Assembly: GCF_019226825.1 (NCBI RefSeq)
Contig: NZ_CP076643.1
Location: forward strand, 3,162,001-3,226,000
Origin: Vibrio ostreae
GTDB lineage: Bacteria; Pseudomonadota; Gammaproteobacteria; Enterobacterales; Vibrionaceae
Length of the DNA: 64,000 nucleotides
Direction: 5' to 3'
Shown one piece after another: positions 48,677-60,956 of this stretch. The notes under the pieces are model-generated. The model was given only the letters and a program-made list of their open reading frames with translations, searched no databases and had not been told where the DNA came from. How positions within the stretch are numbered: the stretch's first letter is position 1; the number at the start of each line of letters is the position of its first letter. A program made the position numbers and the translations under genes.

Positions 48677-51475
48677 TTAGCCCTGCTGCAGATACGGCTG
48701 GGCAGTGACAATCACTTTTTCCATCTCGTCCTGCAACTCGAACAGCTCGGGTTCGACGTCACTGATGCTGGCACCGGAGCGCAGAGTCTGTTCCAGCGTC
48801 GCACATACTTTCTTGAGGCGTGGCACGCCGCTGTAGGAGCAACTGCCGTGCAGTTTGTGCACGTGATGCAACAGGTCGGCAATCGGGTACTCGTCATCCT
48901 GCAACGCCATATCGATCACCTGGTTGATTTCCGGAATCGAGTCAACCAGCATGCCTAACATCTCACGCGCCAGATCTTCTTTGTTGGCGGCTTGTTTGAG
49001 CGCGGCCTGCCAGTCGACAATGATGTTATTGTGCTGCGGTTCGCCTGTGGCAGGCTGAGTCACCTGTTCAAACGCCGTCGGATCCGGCAGATCGAGCTTA
49101 TGTACGTTTTGCAGCAGTGAATCCGGGCTCCAGTGCACCAGCACCTGCTGCAGGATATGTTCCTCAATTGGTTTGGTCAGGTAGTCGTCCATGCCCGCTT
49201 TGAGCAGGCGATCACGCTCACCAGGCATGGCATGCGCTGTGACTGCGATGACAGGTGTGGTCTGGTTGAGCTCAATTTTTTTGATCTCTTTACACGCGGT
49301 GACCCCGTCCATGTGCGGCATCTGAATGTCCATCAGGATAATATCGAAATGACGCTGGCGCGCCTGGTCAATGGCACTCTGGCCATTATCACAGGCGACC
49401 ACACTGTCGACCCGCTCCTGCAGCAGGGCGGTGATCAGTTTCAGGTTGGCCGGGTTATCATCGACCGCCATCACGGTCAGCGGCAGCTTGTCTTCATGCA
49501 CTACCGGCAATGGCAGCGGTGCTTCAATGACGGCAGGCTGATGGGCAATCAGGGTCTGCAGCAGTTTCTTACGCGACAGCGGCTTGGTAATACATTGCAC
49601 CGGATACTGCTTCATCAGTTGATCGGCCAGCGCCAGCTCGGTACTCGGTGTCCCTATGATCACGTGGGACGTCATCGCCGTGGCACGTTGTACCCACTGA
49701 TGAACCAGTTCCAGATTGGTCTCTGTGCTTGGTGACAGGTTGAGCAGGACATAATCGAAATGATCCGACTCTTCCGGCATGGCTGAGCGGTAGGTCACCG
49801 CAACCCCGGCCTGAACCAGTTGTTGCTGCACAATCGAGGCGGCCTGCATGTTCGGCTCGACCAGCAGCAGCTGTTTGGTGCTCAGCACTTGCGGATCCAG
49901 CCAGTCGCTCATCGGCATATCCGTGATGTGCAGGCGCAGGGTGAACCAGAAGGTGGACCCCTGGTGCAGACGACTGGTGAGACTGATCTCGCCGCCCATC
50001 TGGCTGACCAGCTTCTGGGTGATGACCAGCCCCAGGCCGGTACCGCCATAACGACGTGAAATGCTGGCGTCAGCCTGACTGAACGCCTGGAACAGCTGGG
50101 CCTGCTGGCGCTCGGAAATACCGATACCGGTATCGCGCACCATAAACTGCAGCTCGACCAGATCGTCACGCTGAGAGCGCATCTCGACGCTGATATCGAT
50201 ATTGCCGCGCTCGGTAAATTTGATGGAGTTACCGACCAGGTTGGTCAGGACCTGCTGGATCCGCAGCGGGTCACCGACCAGACCGGCCGGGATCTTAGGA
50301 TCTACTTTGAGGGTGATTTCCAGCCCTTTTTCATGGGCGCTGGTGGCCTGCAGGTTGACCACTTCTTCCAGAGTTTCCTGGAACTCGAACGGAATGTTCT
50401 CCAGGGCCAGTTTACCGGCTTCCAGTTTGGAGAAGTCGAGAATGTCGTTGATGATTTTCAGCAGGTTGTTGGCCGATTTCTCAATCGTTTGCAAGTAGTC
50501 AGCCTGGCTGTTGGTGAGCTGGGTTTTCAGCATCTGACGGGTAAAGCCGATCACGCCGTTGAGCGGGGTACGCAGTTCATGGGACATATTGGCCAGGAAC
50601 TCAGACTTGACCCGCGCCGCTTCCTGGGCGCGTTTTTTGGCGATATCCAGTTCGACGTTCTGGATTTCGAGCTGCTCCAGGGTTTCGCGCAGGTCCGACG
50701 TTGCCTGGTCGATACTGTGCTGCATCTCGACATGGTATTCCGACAGCGACACGGCCATCGCGTTGATGCCTTTTTTCAGCGAATCGAGTTCGCCGTGCAT
50801 GGTGCCTTCAATCCGCACATCGAGGTGACCGCGGCGGATACGGTCGACCATGTTTTTCATATGCGTGATTGGCCGGGTGACGTCATGCATCAGGCGGAAT
50901 GCGAATACTCCGGACAGGATCAGGCCCATGATCAGCACCAGACAGGCCGAAAAAATTTCCTGATACTGCTGCAGTCGCAATGAGGAGAGATCGAGCTCAA
51001 TCGCGATATAGCCAAGCACTGGTGTGGACTGGGCGTTGAGCGAATCTTCCACCAGGCGGCTTTCGGCCAGAATCGGCGTTCGCAGGATCAGGGTGTTGTC
51101 GTCCAGTTCCGCACTGCTCAGCACCGGGATCGGTTCATTTTTCGGATACATCAGTGCTTCGAAATTGGGATGAAAGTTGGAGGTGACAAACAGTTCATGC
51201 CGGGCATCAAACACGGCAATACTGCGCACAAACTTAGAGTTTTTGCGATGGGCATAGCTGATGATGCGGCGCACCGATTCGCGGCTCTGGTTTTTCAGCG
51301 CCTCTTCACTGGCGATCGCCAGCGGTTCGATGATGCTGGCACCGGCATTTTGTACCTGGGTCTCCAAATCGTGATAACGGTTAAAGGAGAATAATGCGCT
51401 GAGCAGCAGCCCGATTATCAGCGTCGGGGCTAAAGTAAGAGTAATTACGCGCGCACGTAAGCCATATCTGGTCAT
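48677..51475 (-). CDS. barA: Hybrid sensor histidine kinase BarA (VarS)
   Basis: BarA, 932 residues, called VarS in Vibrio. It phosphorylates the response regulator UvrY/VarA, which turns on the Csr small RNAs and so controls carbon flow, quorum sensing and virulence. Order of domains: transmembrane helix near 10-30, periplasmic sensor, second helix about 175-195, HAMP, kinase core with the phosphorylated His in SHELRTPLNG (about residue 299), the ATP-binding GTGLGLVITQKL region, a degenerate receiver, a true receiver with DIILMDIQMP, and a C-terminal HPt domain (HKLHGSCSYSG, about residue 875). All relay residues are present. It is divergent from rlmD. Confidence 0.96.
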   Translation of the reverse strand: MTRYGLRARVITLTLAPTLIIGLLLSALFSFNRYHDLETQVQNAGASIIEPLAIASEEALKNQSRESVRRIISYAHRKNSKFVRSIAVFDARHELFVTSNFHPNFEALMYPKNEPIPVLSSAELDDNTLILRTPILAESRLVEDSLNAQSTPVLGYIAIELDLSSLRLQQYQEIFSACLVLIMGLILSGVFAFRLMHDVTRPITHMKNMVDRIRRGHLDVRIEGTMHGELDSLKKGINAMAVSLSEYHVEMQHSIDQATSDLRETLEQLEIQNVELDIAKKRAQEAARVKSEFLANMSHELRTPLNGVIGFTRQMLKTQLTNSQADYLQTIEKSANNLLKIINDILDFSKLEAGKLALENIPFEFQETLEEVVNLQATSAHEKGLEITLKVDPKIPAGLVGDPLRIQQVLTNLVGNSIKFTERGNIDISVEMRSQRDDLVELQFMVRDTGIGISERQQAQLFQAFSQADASISRRYGGTGLGLVITQKLVSQMGGEISLTSRLHQGSTFWFTLRLHITDMPMSDWLDPQVLSTKQLLLVEPNMQAASIVQQQLVQAGVAVTYRSAMPEESDHFDYVLLNLSPSTETNLELVHQWVQRATAMTSHVIIGTPSTELALADQLMKQYPVQCITKPLSRKKLLQTLIAHQPAVIEAPLPLPVVHEDKLPLTVMAVDDNPANLKLITALLQERVDSVVACDNGQSAIDQARQRHFDIILMDIQMPHMDGVTACKEIKKIELNQTTPVIAVTAHAMPGERDRLLKAGMDDYLTKPIEEHILQQVLVHWSPDSLLQNVHKLDLPDPTAFEQVTQPATGEPQHNNIIVDWQAALKQAANKEDLAREMLGMLVDSIPEINQVIDMALQDDEYPIADLLHHVHKLHGSCSYSGVPRLKKVCATLEQTLRSGASISDVEPELFELQDEMEKVIVTAQPYLQQG

Positions 51476-51649
51476 TATTGTCTAAACATCGTGGTGTGGA
51501 TATGGGAAAATACCCGGCAAACATGATTGGCGGATTTTTCAGAATAGCGGTTAGCTTAATTCAAGTACGGCAGCTTCGACAATCTTCCCCGGGCAGAATA
51601 GTGATTCCGGGGTAAAAACCTTCTTATAAATCACACTTGGGCACAGAGC

Positions 51650-52972
51650 ATGGCACGTTTTTTCCAACCGAAGAAAAAGACCACACTTAATCAGAAACAT
51701 CAGGCGGTCAGTGTGACTAAGCTGGATCACCAGGGCGCAGGGATCGCTTTTCAGGATAACAAGCCGGTGTTTATCGACGGGGCTTTGCCGGGGGAAGAGG
51801 TGCTGATGCAGCTCACGGAGAGCAAAAGTAAATTTGCCCGGGCCAAGCTGATTAAAGTGCTTAAACCGAGTGGTGAGCGGGTGGAGCCTTTCTGCCCGCA
51901 CTATGGCGAATGCGGCGGCTGCGATTTGCAGCATCTGGCGCACAGCGCGCAAATTGAACATAAACAGCAAGCGCTGAGTCAACTGATGGCAAAGTTTGCC
52001 GGTCAGACCCTTGCACTCTCCGCGCCGGTTTGTTGTGATGATCAGGGCTACCGCCGCCGTGCGCGCCTCAGCCTGCTGTGGGATAAAAAGTCCTCCCAGC
52101 TGCAGTTTGGTTTCCGCCGCAAACAGAGCAAAAATATTGTCACTGTCACTGACTGTGCAGTGCTTGAGCCGAGCCTGAATGCTCTGCTGCCTGAACTGAA
52201 AACCCTGTTGAGTGATTTTGCCCGCCCGGATCAGCTCGGTCACGTTGAACTGGTGAAAGGTGACAACACCCGCGTGCTGGTGCTGCGTCATCTTGCGCCA
52301 CTGGCGAAGGCCGATATGGCTGCGTTGAGCGGCTTTGCCGAGCAGCACGCTCTGACCCTGTATCTGATGCCGGCCAGTGATGAGCTGAAATTGATCTGCG
52401 GCCCTGAGGCTGAATATCTCGAAGCCGGGGTGACGATTCCGTTCTTACCGAGTCATTTTATTCAGGTCAACCAGCAGGTTAACCAGGCGATGGTCAAGCA
52501 GGCGCTGAGCTGGCTGGATGTGCAGCCGCAAGACCGGGTGCTGGATCTGTTCTGTGGTCTGGGCAACTTCAGCCTGCCGCTGGCCAAGCTTGCCAAAGAA
52601 GTGGTCGGGGTTGAAGGTGTGGATGATATGGTGCGTCATGCGCAGAGTAATGCCGCACGCAACCAGATTAGTAATACTGACTTTTATCAGGCTAATTTGG
52701 AACAAGATATGACGAATGAGGCGTGGGCAGGGGAAAAATTTGCTAAAGTACTGCTCGACCCGGCACGAGCGGGGGCTGCCGGCATTGTCGAACAGTTGGC
52801 CCGACTTGGCGCCCAGCGTGTGGTTTACGTCTCGTGTAATCCTGCTACGCTTGCTCGTGACAGTCAAAGCTTGCTGAGTCAGGGATACCAGTTGGTTAAA
52901 CTGGGCATGCTGGATATGTTTCCGCATACCAGTCACCTCGAATCCATGGCTTTGTTTGTAAAAAATCGGTAA
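51650..52972 (+). CDS. rlmD: 23S rRNA (uracil-1939-C5)-methyltransferase
   Basis: RlmD (RumA), 440 residues. It methylates uridine 1939 of 23S rRNA using S-adenosylmethionine. An N-terminal TRAM domain ([11 protein letters not shown]) is followed by the iron-sulfur cysteine group [12 protein letters not shown], then the methyltransferase with [17 protein letters not shown] (cofactor site) and [12 protein letters not shown], whose cysteine is the nucleophile. It lies upstream of relA, a conserved position. Confidence 0.95.
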   Translation: MARFFQPKKKTTLNQKHQAVSVTKLDHQGAGIAFQDNKPVFIDGALPGEEVLMQLTESKSKFARAKLIKVLKPSGERVEPFCPHYGECGGCDLQHLAHSAQIEHKQQALSQLMAKFAGQTLALSAPVCCDDQGYRRRARLSLLWDKKSSQLQFGFRRKQSKNIVTVTDCAVLEPSLNALLPELKTLLSDFARPDQLGHVELVKGDNTRVLVLRHLAPLAKADMAALSGFAEQHALTLYLMPASDELKLICGPEAEYLEAGVTIPFLPSHFIQVNQQVNQAMVKQALSWLDVQPQDRVLDLFCGLGNFSLPLAKLAKEVVGVEGVDDMVRHAQSNAARNQISNTDFYQANLEQDMTNEAWAGEKFAKVLLDPARAGAAGIVEQLARLGAQRVVYVSCNPATLARDSQSLLSQGYQLVKLGMLDMFPHTSHLESMALFVKNR

Positions 52973-53034
52973 GTGGTGTTCTTGCAATAGCGTCAGAACA
53001 CCCGACCACAAAATATAACTATTAGGATAATCTC

Positions 53035-55261
53035 ATGGTTGCGGTACGTAGCGCACACTTAAACCCAGACGAACAGTTTGAGCTAGAAAAATGGATTTCT
53101 AGTTTACAACAAGAGCCCAAAACAGCGGCCAGACTGACCGAAGTGTATCGCCAGTGCGAACACCTGCTGGTGGGTAATCCGCGCGGGCATCTGCTGTTGT
53201 GGCGTGGTCGCGAAATGATCGAAATACTGAGCACGCTGTCGATGGACCGACCGACGCTGATAGCGGCTCTGTTATTCCCTATCGCGACCAGCGGCTTACT
53301 GGATCGCGAAGAGCTGGAAGAGCATGCCGGTAAAGAGATCGTCAAGCTGATTCACGGTGTGGAAGAGATGGCGGCGATTGGCCAGCTCAATATCACCATG
53401 CAAGGCAGTGAGGCTTCGGCCCAGGTCGATAACGTGCGGCGCATGTTGCTGGCTATGGTGGATGACTTCCGCTGCGTGGTCATCAAGCTGGCTGAACGTA
53501 TCTGCAACCTGCGGGAAGTGAAAGATCAGCCGGACGAGGTGCGCCGCACCGCCGCAAAAAGAGTGTGCCAATATCTACGCACCGCTGGCCAACCGGTTGG
53601 GTATCGGTCAGCTGAAGTGGGAAATTGAAGACTACGCTTTCCGCTACCAGCAACCGGATACCTATAAGCAGATTGCGAAACAGCTTTCTGAGCGCCGCAT
53701 CGTGCGTGAGCAGTATATCCGTGATTTCGTTGATGACCTGCGTCAGGAGATGAAAGCGTCCAGCATCAACGCCGAAGTGAGCGGTCGTCCTAAACATATC
53801 TACAGCATCTGGCGCAAGATGCAGAAGAAAAACCTGGCGTTTGATGAACTGTTTGATGTACGCGCGGTGCGCATCATCGCCGACAAACTGCAGGACTGCT
53901 ACGCCGCACTGGGCGTGGTGCACACTAAATACAAACACCTGCCGAGCGAGTTTGATGACTATGTCGCCAACCCGAAACCGAATGGCTACCAGTCGATCCA
54001 CACGGTGATTCTGGGCCCGGAAGGCAAAACCATCGAAATCCAGATCCGTACCAAGCAGATGCACGAAGAGTCAGAGCTTGGCGTGGCGGCACACTGGAAA
54101 TACAAAGAAGGCAGCGGCGGTGGTCGCAGCGGCTACGATGAGAAAATCACCTGGCTGCGTAAGCTGCTTGACTGGCAGGAAGAGATGTCCGATTCCGGTG
54201 AAATGCTGGATGAACTGCGCAGTCAGGTGTTTGATGATCGCGTGTACGCCTTTACTCCGCGTGGTGATGTGGTCGATCTGCCGATGGGAGCCACTCCGCT
54301 CGATTTTGCTTACCACATTCACTCGGAAGTGGGCCATCGCTGCATCGGTGCCAAAGTGGCCGGTCGTATTGTGCCGTTTACCCATAAACTGCACATGGGC
54401 GATCAGGTGGAAATCATCACGGCCAAAGAGCCGAACCCGTCCCGTGACTGGCTGAACCCGTCACTGGGCTTTGTCCACTCCGGCCGAGCGCGGGCGAAGA
54501 TCAACGCCTGGTTCCGTAAGCAGAGCCGCGAGAAGAACCTCGAAGCCGGGCGCGAGATCCTCGAGACCGAACTGGCCAAGATCGGTGCGACCTTAAAAGA
54601 TGCTGAAGCCTATGCGCTGAAACGTTTTAACGTCAACACGGCGGATGAGCTGTACGTCGGGGTTGGCAGCGGTGACCTGCGGATTAACCAGATTGTTAAC
54701 CACATTAATGCGCTGGTAAACAAACCGACCGCGGAAGAAGAAGACAAGCTGGCGCTGGAAAAACTGCAGGTTGGGGAAAGCAAAGTCGCTCACGCTCACC
54801 ATCGCCCGCATAAAGATGCCGTCGTGGTGGAAGGGGTCGATAACCTGATGACCCATCTGGCGCGGTGCTGTCAGCCGATCCCGGGCGATGTCATCAAGGG
54901 ATATATCACCCAGGGGCGCGGTATTTCCGTGCACCGCAGTGATTGTGAGCAGCTCGAAGAGCTCAGCCATCACGCCCCGGAGCGCATCATAGATACGGTA
55001 TGGGGGCGCGGCTTTGTCGGCACTTATTACCTAACTCTGCGCGTCGAAGCGATGGAGCGCAGCGGTCTTTTGAAAGACATCACGACCTTGCTGACCAACG
55101 AGAAAGTGAAAGTGACCACCATGAAAAGCCGCAGCGATTACAAGCGTCAGATGGTGGTGATGGACTTTGAGCTCGAACTGAACAGTGTTGAAGTGCTGGA
55201 TCGGGTCTCGAAGCGGATTGAACAGATCAAAGATGTGATGCTGGTGAAACGCCTCGGCTAA
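53035..55261 (+). pseudogene. relA: GTP pyrophosphokinase RelA, interrupted by a frameshift
   Basis: Both parts together encode a complete RelA of about 741 residues, the ribosome-bound (p)ppGpp synthetase. The first frame (53035-53628) fits RelA to about residue 174, then turns into unrelated residues and stops. The correct frame resumes at once and stays open to 55261. The break lies at an A-run (53556-53560): five As where four would read Ala-Lys-Glu-Cys-Ala-Asn, as in relatives. Downstream are the synthetase (FDELFDVRAVRI, PKPNGYQSIHT, ELGVAAHWKYKEG), TGS (VYAFTPRGDVVDLPMGATPLDF), helical/zinc-finger and ACT regions. Translation from the internal TTG at 53597 would give a 554-residue protein without the pseudo-hydrolase domain. 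A sequencing error cannot be excluded. Confidence 0.92.
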
Positions 55262-55327
55262 CAGGCTGATGAGATAAATCAGTTTCAGACATTGAAGGCG
55301 AGTGGTGATGCTGCTCGCCTTTATTAT

Positions 55328-55391
55328 TTGGTCAGGGAAATAGTTGGTCAAGGAAATCGTTGATCAGGAAAATATTTTATCAAGGAAATGC
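55328..55391 (+). repeat. Four-copy 16-base tandem repeat containing the mazG ribosome binding site
   Basis: Units at 55328, 55344, 55360 and 55376, each exactly 16 bases, of the type TTGGTCAAGGAAATCG with drift between copies. Each carries an AGG or AAGGAA core; the last one (AAGGAA at 55383-55388) is placed to be the Shine-Dalgarno site of mazG. The spacer thus holds four potential ribosome-binding sequences in series. Confidence 0.9.
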
Positions 55392-55396
55392 CTCAT

Positions 55397-56206
55397 ATGA
55401 GCCATCCAATCGAACAGCTTGAACGTATCATGGCCAGCCTGCGCGACCCGCACAGTGGCTGCCCGTGGGATAAGGAACAGACTTTTGACAGTGTTGTGCC
55501 GCACACCATTGAAGAGACTTTTGAAGTGGTGGATGCGATTCACCAGCAGGACTGGCCCAACCTCAAAGAAGAGCTAGGCGATCTGCTGTTTCAGGTGATT
55601 TTTTACAGCCAGCTCGCCAAAGAGCAGGGCTTGTTTGAGTTTCATGACGTGGTGGACGGTGTGAACGAAAAGCTGACCCGCCGCCATCCGCATGTGTTCG
55701 GCGATGCCCGCTTCACGACAGAACAAGAGCTGAATGCCAACTGGGACGCGCAGAAAGCGCAGGAAAAAGCCCGGGCGGGCAAAAGTGAGCAAAGTATTCT
55801 AGACTCAATACCACAATCGCTGCCGGCCCTGTCTCAGGCCAATAAAATTCAGAAAAAATGCGCCAAATATGGCTTTGACTGGCCGACGCTCGGTCCGGTG
55901 GTGGCCAAGGTGCATGAAGAGATTGATGAAGTGATGGCGGAAGCGCTGCATGTCGATATTGATGAGCAGAAAGTGGAAGAAGAGCTGGGCGATCTGCTGT
56001 TTGCTACCGTCAATCTGGTGCGCCATTTGGGTAAGGATCCGGAAGTGGCTCTGCGCAAAGCCAACCATAAGTTTGTGCGCCGTTTTAAGGGCGTAGAAGC
56101 TCAGGTGGCCGGGCAGGGGAAACAGCTGCAACAGTGTTCACTGCAAGAGCTGGACGCGATGTGGGATGAAGTAAAAAAGCAGGAAAAAACGACTGACGGG
56201 CGATGA
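55397..56206 (+). CDS. mazG: Nucleoside triphosphate pyrophosphohydrolase MazG
   Basis: MazG, 269 residues from the ATG at 55397 ([12 protein letters not shown]); an ATG three codons earlier lies on the ribosome binding site. It hydrolyses nucleoside triphosphates to monophosphates and pyrophosphate, and in E. coli it lowers ppGpp and limits MazEF-type cell death. Two MazG repeats are visible, each with an E-E-L-G-D-L-L-F motif ([14 protein letters not shown] and [14 protein letters not shown]). It lies after relA and before pyrG. Confidence 0.95.
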   Translation: MSHPIEQLERIMASLRDPHSGCPWDKEQTFDSVVPHTIEETFEVVDAIHQQDWPNLKEELGDLLFQVIFYSQLAKEQGLFEFHDVVDGVNEKLTRRHPHVFGDARFTTEQELNANWDAQKAQEKARAGKSEQSILDSIPQSLPALSQANKIQKKCAKYGFDWPTLGPVVAKVHEEIDEVMAEALHVDIDEQKVEEELGDLLFATVNLVRHLGKDPEVALRKANHKFVRRFKGVEAQVAGQGKQLQQCSLQELDAMWDEVKKQEKTTDGR

Positions 56207-56291
56207 TTCAGTCAATTTACAGCGAGGAAATTGCCACGAAACGAAATCCTGTTCAGTCAGTTTGATTTGAAGCAAAAAATAAAAAACTGAG

Positions 56292-56307
56292 TGTGATAGA
56301 TTTCACG
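56292..56307. promoter_or_regulatory. CRP-like site upstream of the pyrG promoter
   Basis: TGTGATAGATTTCACG differs from the consensus TGTGA-N6-TCACA only in the last base. Its centre (56299.5) is about 42-43 bases before the start expected from the -10 element, the spacing of a class II activation site. Confidence 0.5.
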
Positions 56308-58029
<1,722 letters not shown>

Positions 58030-58037
58030 AAGGATAC

Positions 58038-58070
58038 GGGTAGCGGCGTAAGTTGTGCGGCTACCCTTTT
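58038..58070 (+). terminator. Terminator between pyrG and eno
   Basis: GGGTAGC (58038-58044) pairs with GCTACCC (58060-58066), followed by TTTT and another T-rich stretch. It may limit read-through from pyrG into eno. Confidence 0.6.
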
Positions 58071-58094
58071 AGTTTTGACATTTAAATTCAATGA

Positions 58095-59408
<1,314 letters not shown>

Positions 59409-59434
59409 TCTTAAGCTGAGCTCAAACGCTTAAT

Positions 59435-59459
59435 AAAGCCCCGCAGTGCGGGGCTTTTT
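59435..59459 (+). terminator. eno terminator
   Basis: AAAGCCCCGC pairs perfectly with GCGGGGCTTT, three-base loop, followed by Ts. Confidence 0.95.
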
Positions 59460-59530
59460 GCGTTGTATGGGGTGGTTATTCTTGGTTGAGAGCAAGACAA
59501 GAGAGCGATTGTGCGGAATAAGAACGCTAT

Positions 59531-59599
59531 TCGGCAGAATAACAAAACAGTTCGTCGGTAGAATAACAAACCAATTCGTCGGTAGGATAAGCAAGTAAG
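59531..59599 (+). repeat. Degenerate 24-base tandem repeat between eno and cca
   Basis: TTCGTCGGTAGAATAACAAACCAA at 59551 is followed 24 bases later by a close copy (TTCGTCGGTAGGATAAGCAAG) and preceded by a shorter related unit (TCGGCAGAATAACAAAACAG at 59531). It is AT-rich and non-coding in appearance; a minus-strand frame across it reflects only the repeat. Confidence 0.8.
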
Positions 59600-59652
59600 C
59601 CGGCAGCTCGTTCTAACCAACCGCTCGACACCAGAGCTGACCTTAACGCTGG

Positions 59653-60867
59653 TTAGCCGGCATTCTGAATTGCAATCACCCGCCGTTTATCCAGTTCGTC
59701 ACGAATTGCTGGCCCTTTATGGCCATCCCGAATCACCTGCTGCACATCCACCGCTTTGGCGGCCACATAGGCGCGCAGTAAAATATCGCGCTGCGGATAC
59801 GGTTTGTCTTCCAGTCCGAGACGGCCGCGATGATCCGCTTCACAGCACAGCAACACCTCATCCAGGCGATCCGGTTTACGCCAGACATCGAGACGATTGA
59901 AAATTTTCAGTTTAGTCGCGGCTTTGAGCTCGGCGGCACGATGGACATTGGAGTGCTGGGCACATACCGCCAGCGCCAGATCGCGGTAGTCGTTCGGCAC
60001 CCTTACCCGGGCACATAACTGCTCGATCAGTTTCAGGCCGGTGTGACAATGCAGCTTATGGCTCGGCCACTCTTTTTGTGGTGTCACCCCTTTACCCAAA
60101 TCATGCACCTGGGCGGCAAAGCGCACCGGCAACGCTTCTGACAGACGTGCTGCCTGCTCGGCGACCATCAGGGTATGAACACCGGTATCAATTTCCGGAT
60201 GCCATTTTTCCGGTTGCGGCACGCCAAACAGGGCATCGAGTTCCGGCAGTACCACAGCCAGAGCTCCGCAGTCACGCAGTACCTGAAGAAAGACCTGCGG
60301 GCTTTGGGTCGACAGGGATTTATGCCACTCCTGCCACACCCGCTCCGGAGTCAGGTGAGTGAGCTCACCGCTGGCGCTGATGGTCTGCATCAAAGCCAGT
60401 GTCTCGGGCGCCACCTGAAAACCAAGGTGAGCCAGTTTGGCCGCAAAGCGAGCCACGCGCAACACGCGCAGCGGATCCTCGACAAACGCCGCTGAGACAT
60501 GCCGCAGCAGGCGCTGCTCAATATCGCGCTGGCCGCCATAGGGATCAATGATGGTGCCGTCTGTATCCTGAGCCATGGCATTGATGGTCAGATCGCGGCG
60601 CTGCAGATCCTCTTCCAGCGTCACATCCGGCGCATAGTGGCAGGCAAAACCGGTATAGCCGCGGCCGGTTTTACGTTCGGTACGCGCCAGCGCATGTTCT
60701 TGTTTGGTCCGCGGATGCAGAAAGACCGGGAAGTCTTTGCCGACCGCCTGAAACCCGGCTTGTTGCATTTGTTGCGGGCTGCTGCCCACCACCACCCAGT
60801 CTTTGTCATATACTGGAAGCTGAAGCAGCTGATCGCGGACAGCGCCGCCAACGAGATAAATTTGCAC
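59653..60867 (-). CDS. cca: Multifunctional CCA-adding tRNA nucleotidyltransferase
   Basis: Cca, about 404 residues, adds or repairs the CCA end of tRNAs. GTG at 60867 is preferred (a GTG one codon earlier is also possible, GAGG lies upstream). The nucleotidyltransferase head shows [12 protein letters not shown] and KDWVVVG, then [14 protein letters not shown] and [12 protein letters not shown]; the tail has an HD domain ([14 protein letters not shown]) giving 2'-phosphohydrolase activity in the E. coli type. It ends convergent to eno and is divergent from gspA. Confidence 0.96.
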   Translation of the reverse strand: MQIYLVGGAVRDQLLQLPVYDKDWVVVGSSPQQMQQAGFQAVGKDFPVFLHPRTKQEHALARTERKTGRGYTGFACHYAPDVTLEEDLQRRDLTINAMAQDTDGTIIDPYGGQRDIEQRLLRHVSAAFVEDPLRVLRVARFAAKLAHLGFQVAPETLALMQTISASGELTHLTPERVWQEWHKSLSTQSPQVFLQVLRDCGALAVVLPELDALFGVPQPEKWHPEIDTGVHTLMVAEQAARLSEALPVRFAAQVHDLGKGVTPQKEWPSHKLHCHTGLKLIEQLCARVRVPNDYRDLALAVCAQHSNVHRAAELKAATKLKIFNRLDVWRKPDRLDEVLLCCEADHRGRLGLEDKPYPQRDILLRAYVAAKAVDVQQVIRDGHKGPAIRDELDKRRVIAIQNAG

Positions 60868-60956
60868 CACCAGACCTCAATATTTACGTTTATTGCGTTG
60901 GATAATCATAGTCATAATGATACTTTGCGCCTAACCACATTCAAAGAGACGACATC

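Noticed and set aside
48677..51475. Possible frameshift or missing domain in barA
   Set aside because: All domains, including the kinase His, receiver Asp and HPt His, are present in a single open frame.
53597..55261. A separate gene coding for a short RelA-like synthetase
   Set aside because: It is the direct continuation of relA in the next frame; the start would be an internal TTG without a ribosome binding site. Treated as part of one frameshifted gene.
59411..59620. 69-codon minus-strand frame after eno
   Set aside because: Covers the eno terminator and the 24-base repeat; amino-acid repetition follows from the DNA repeat.
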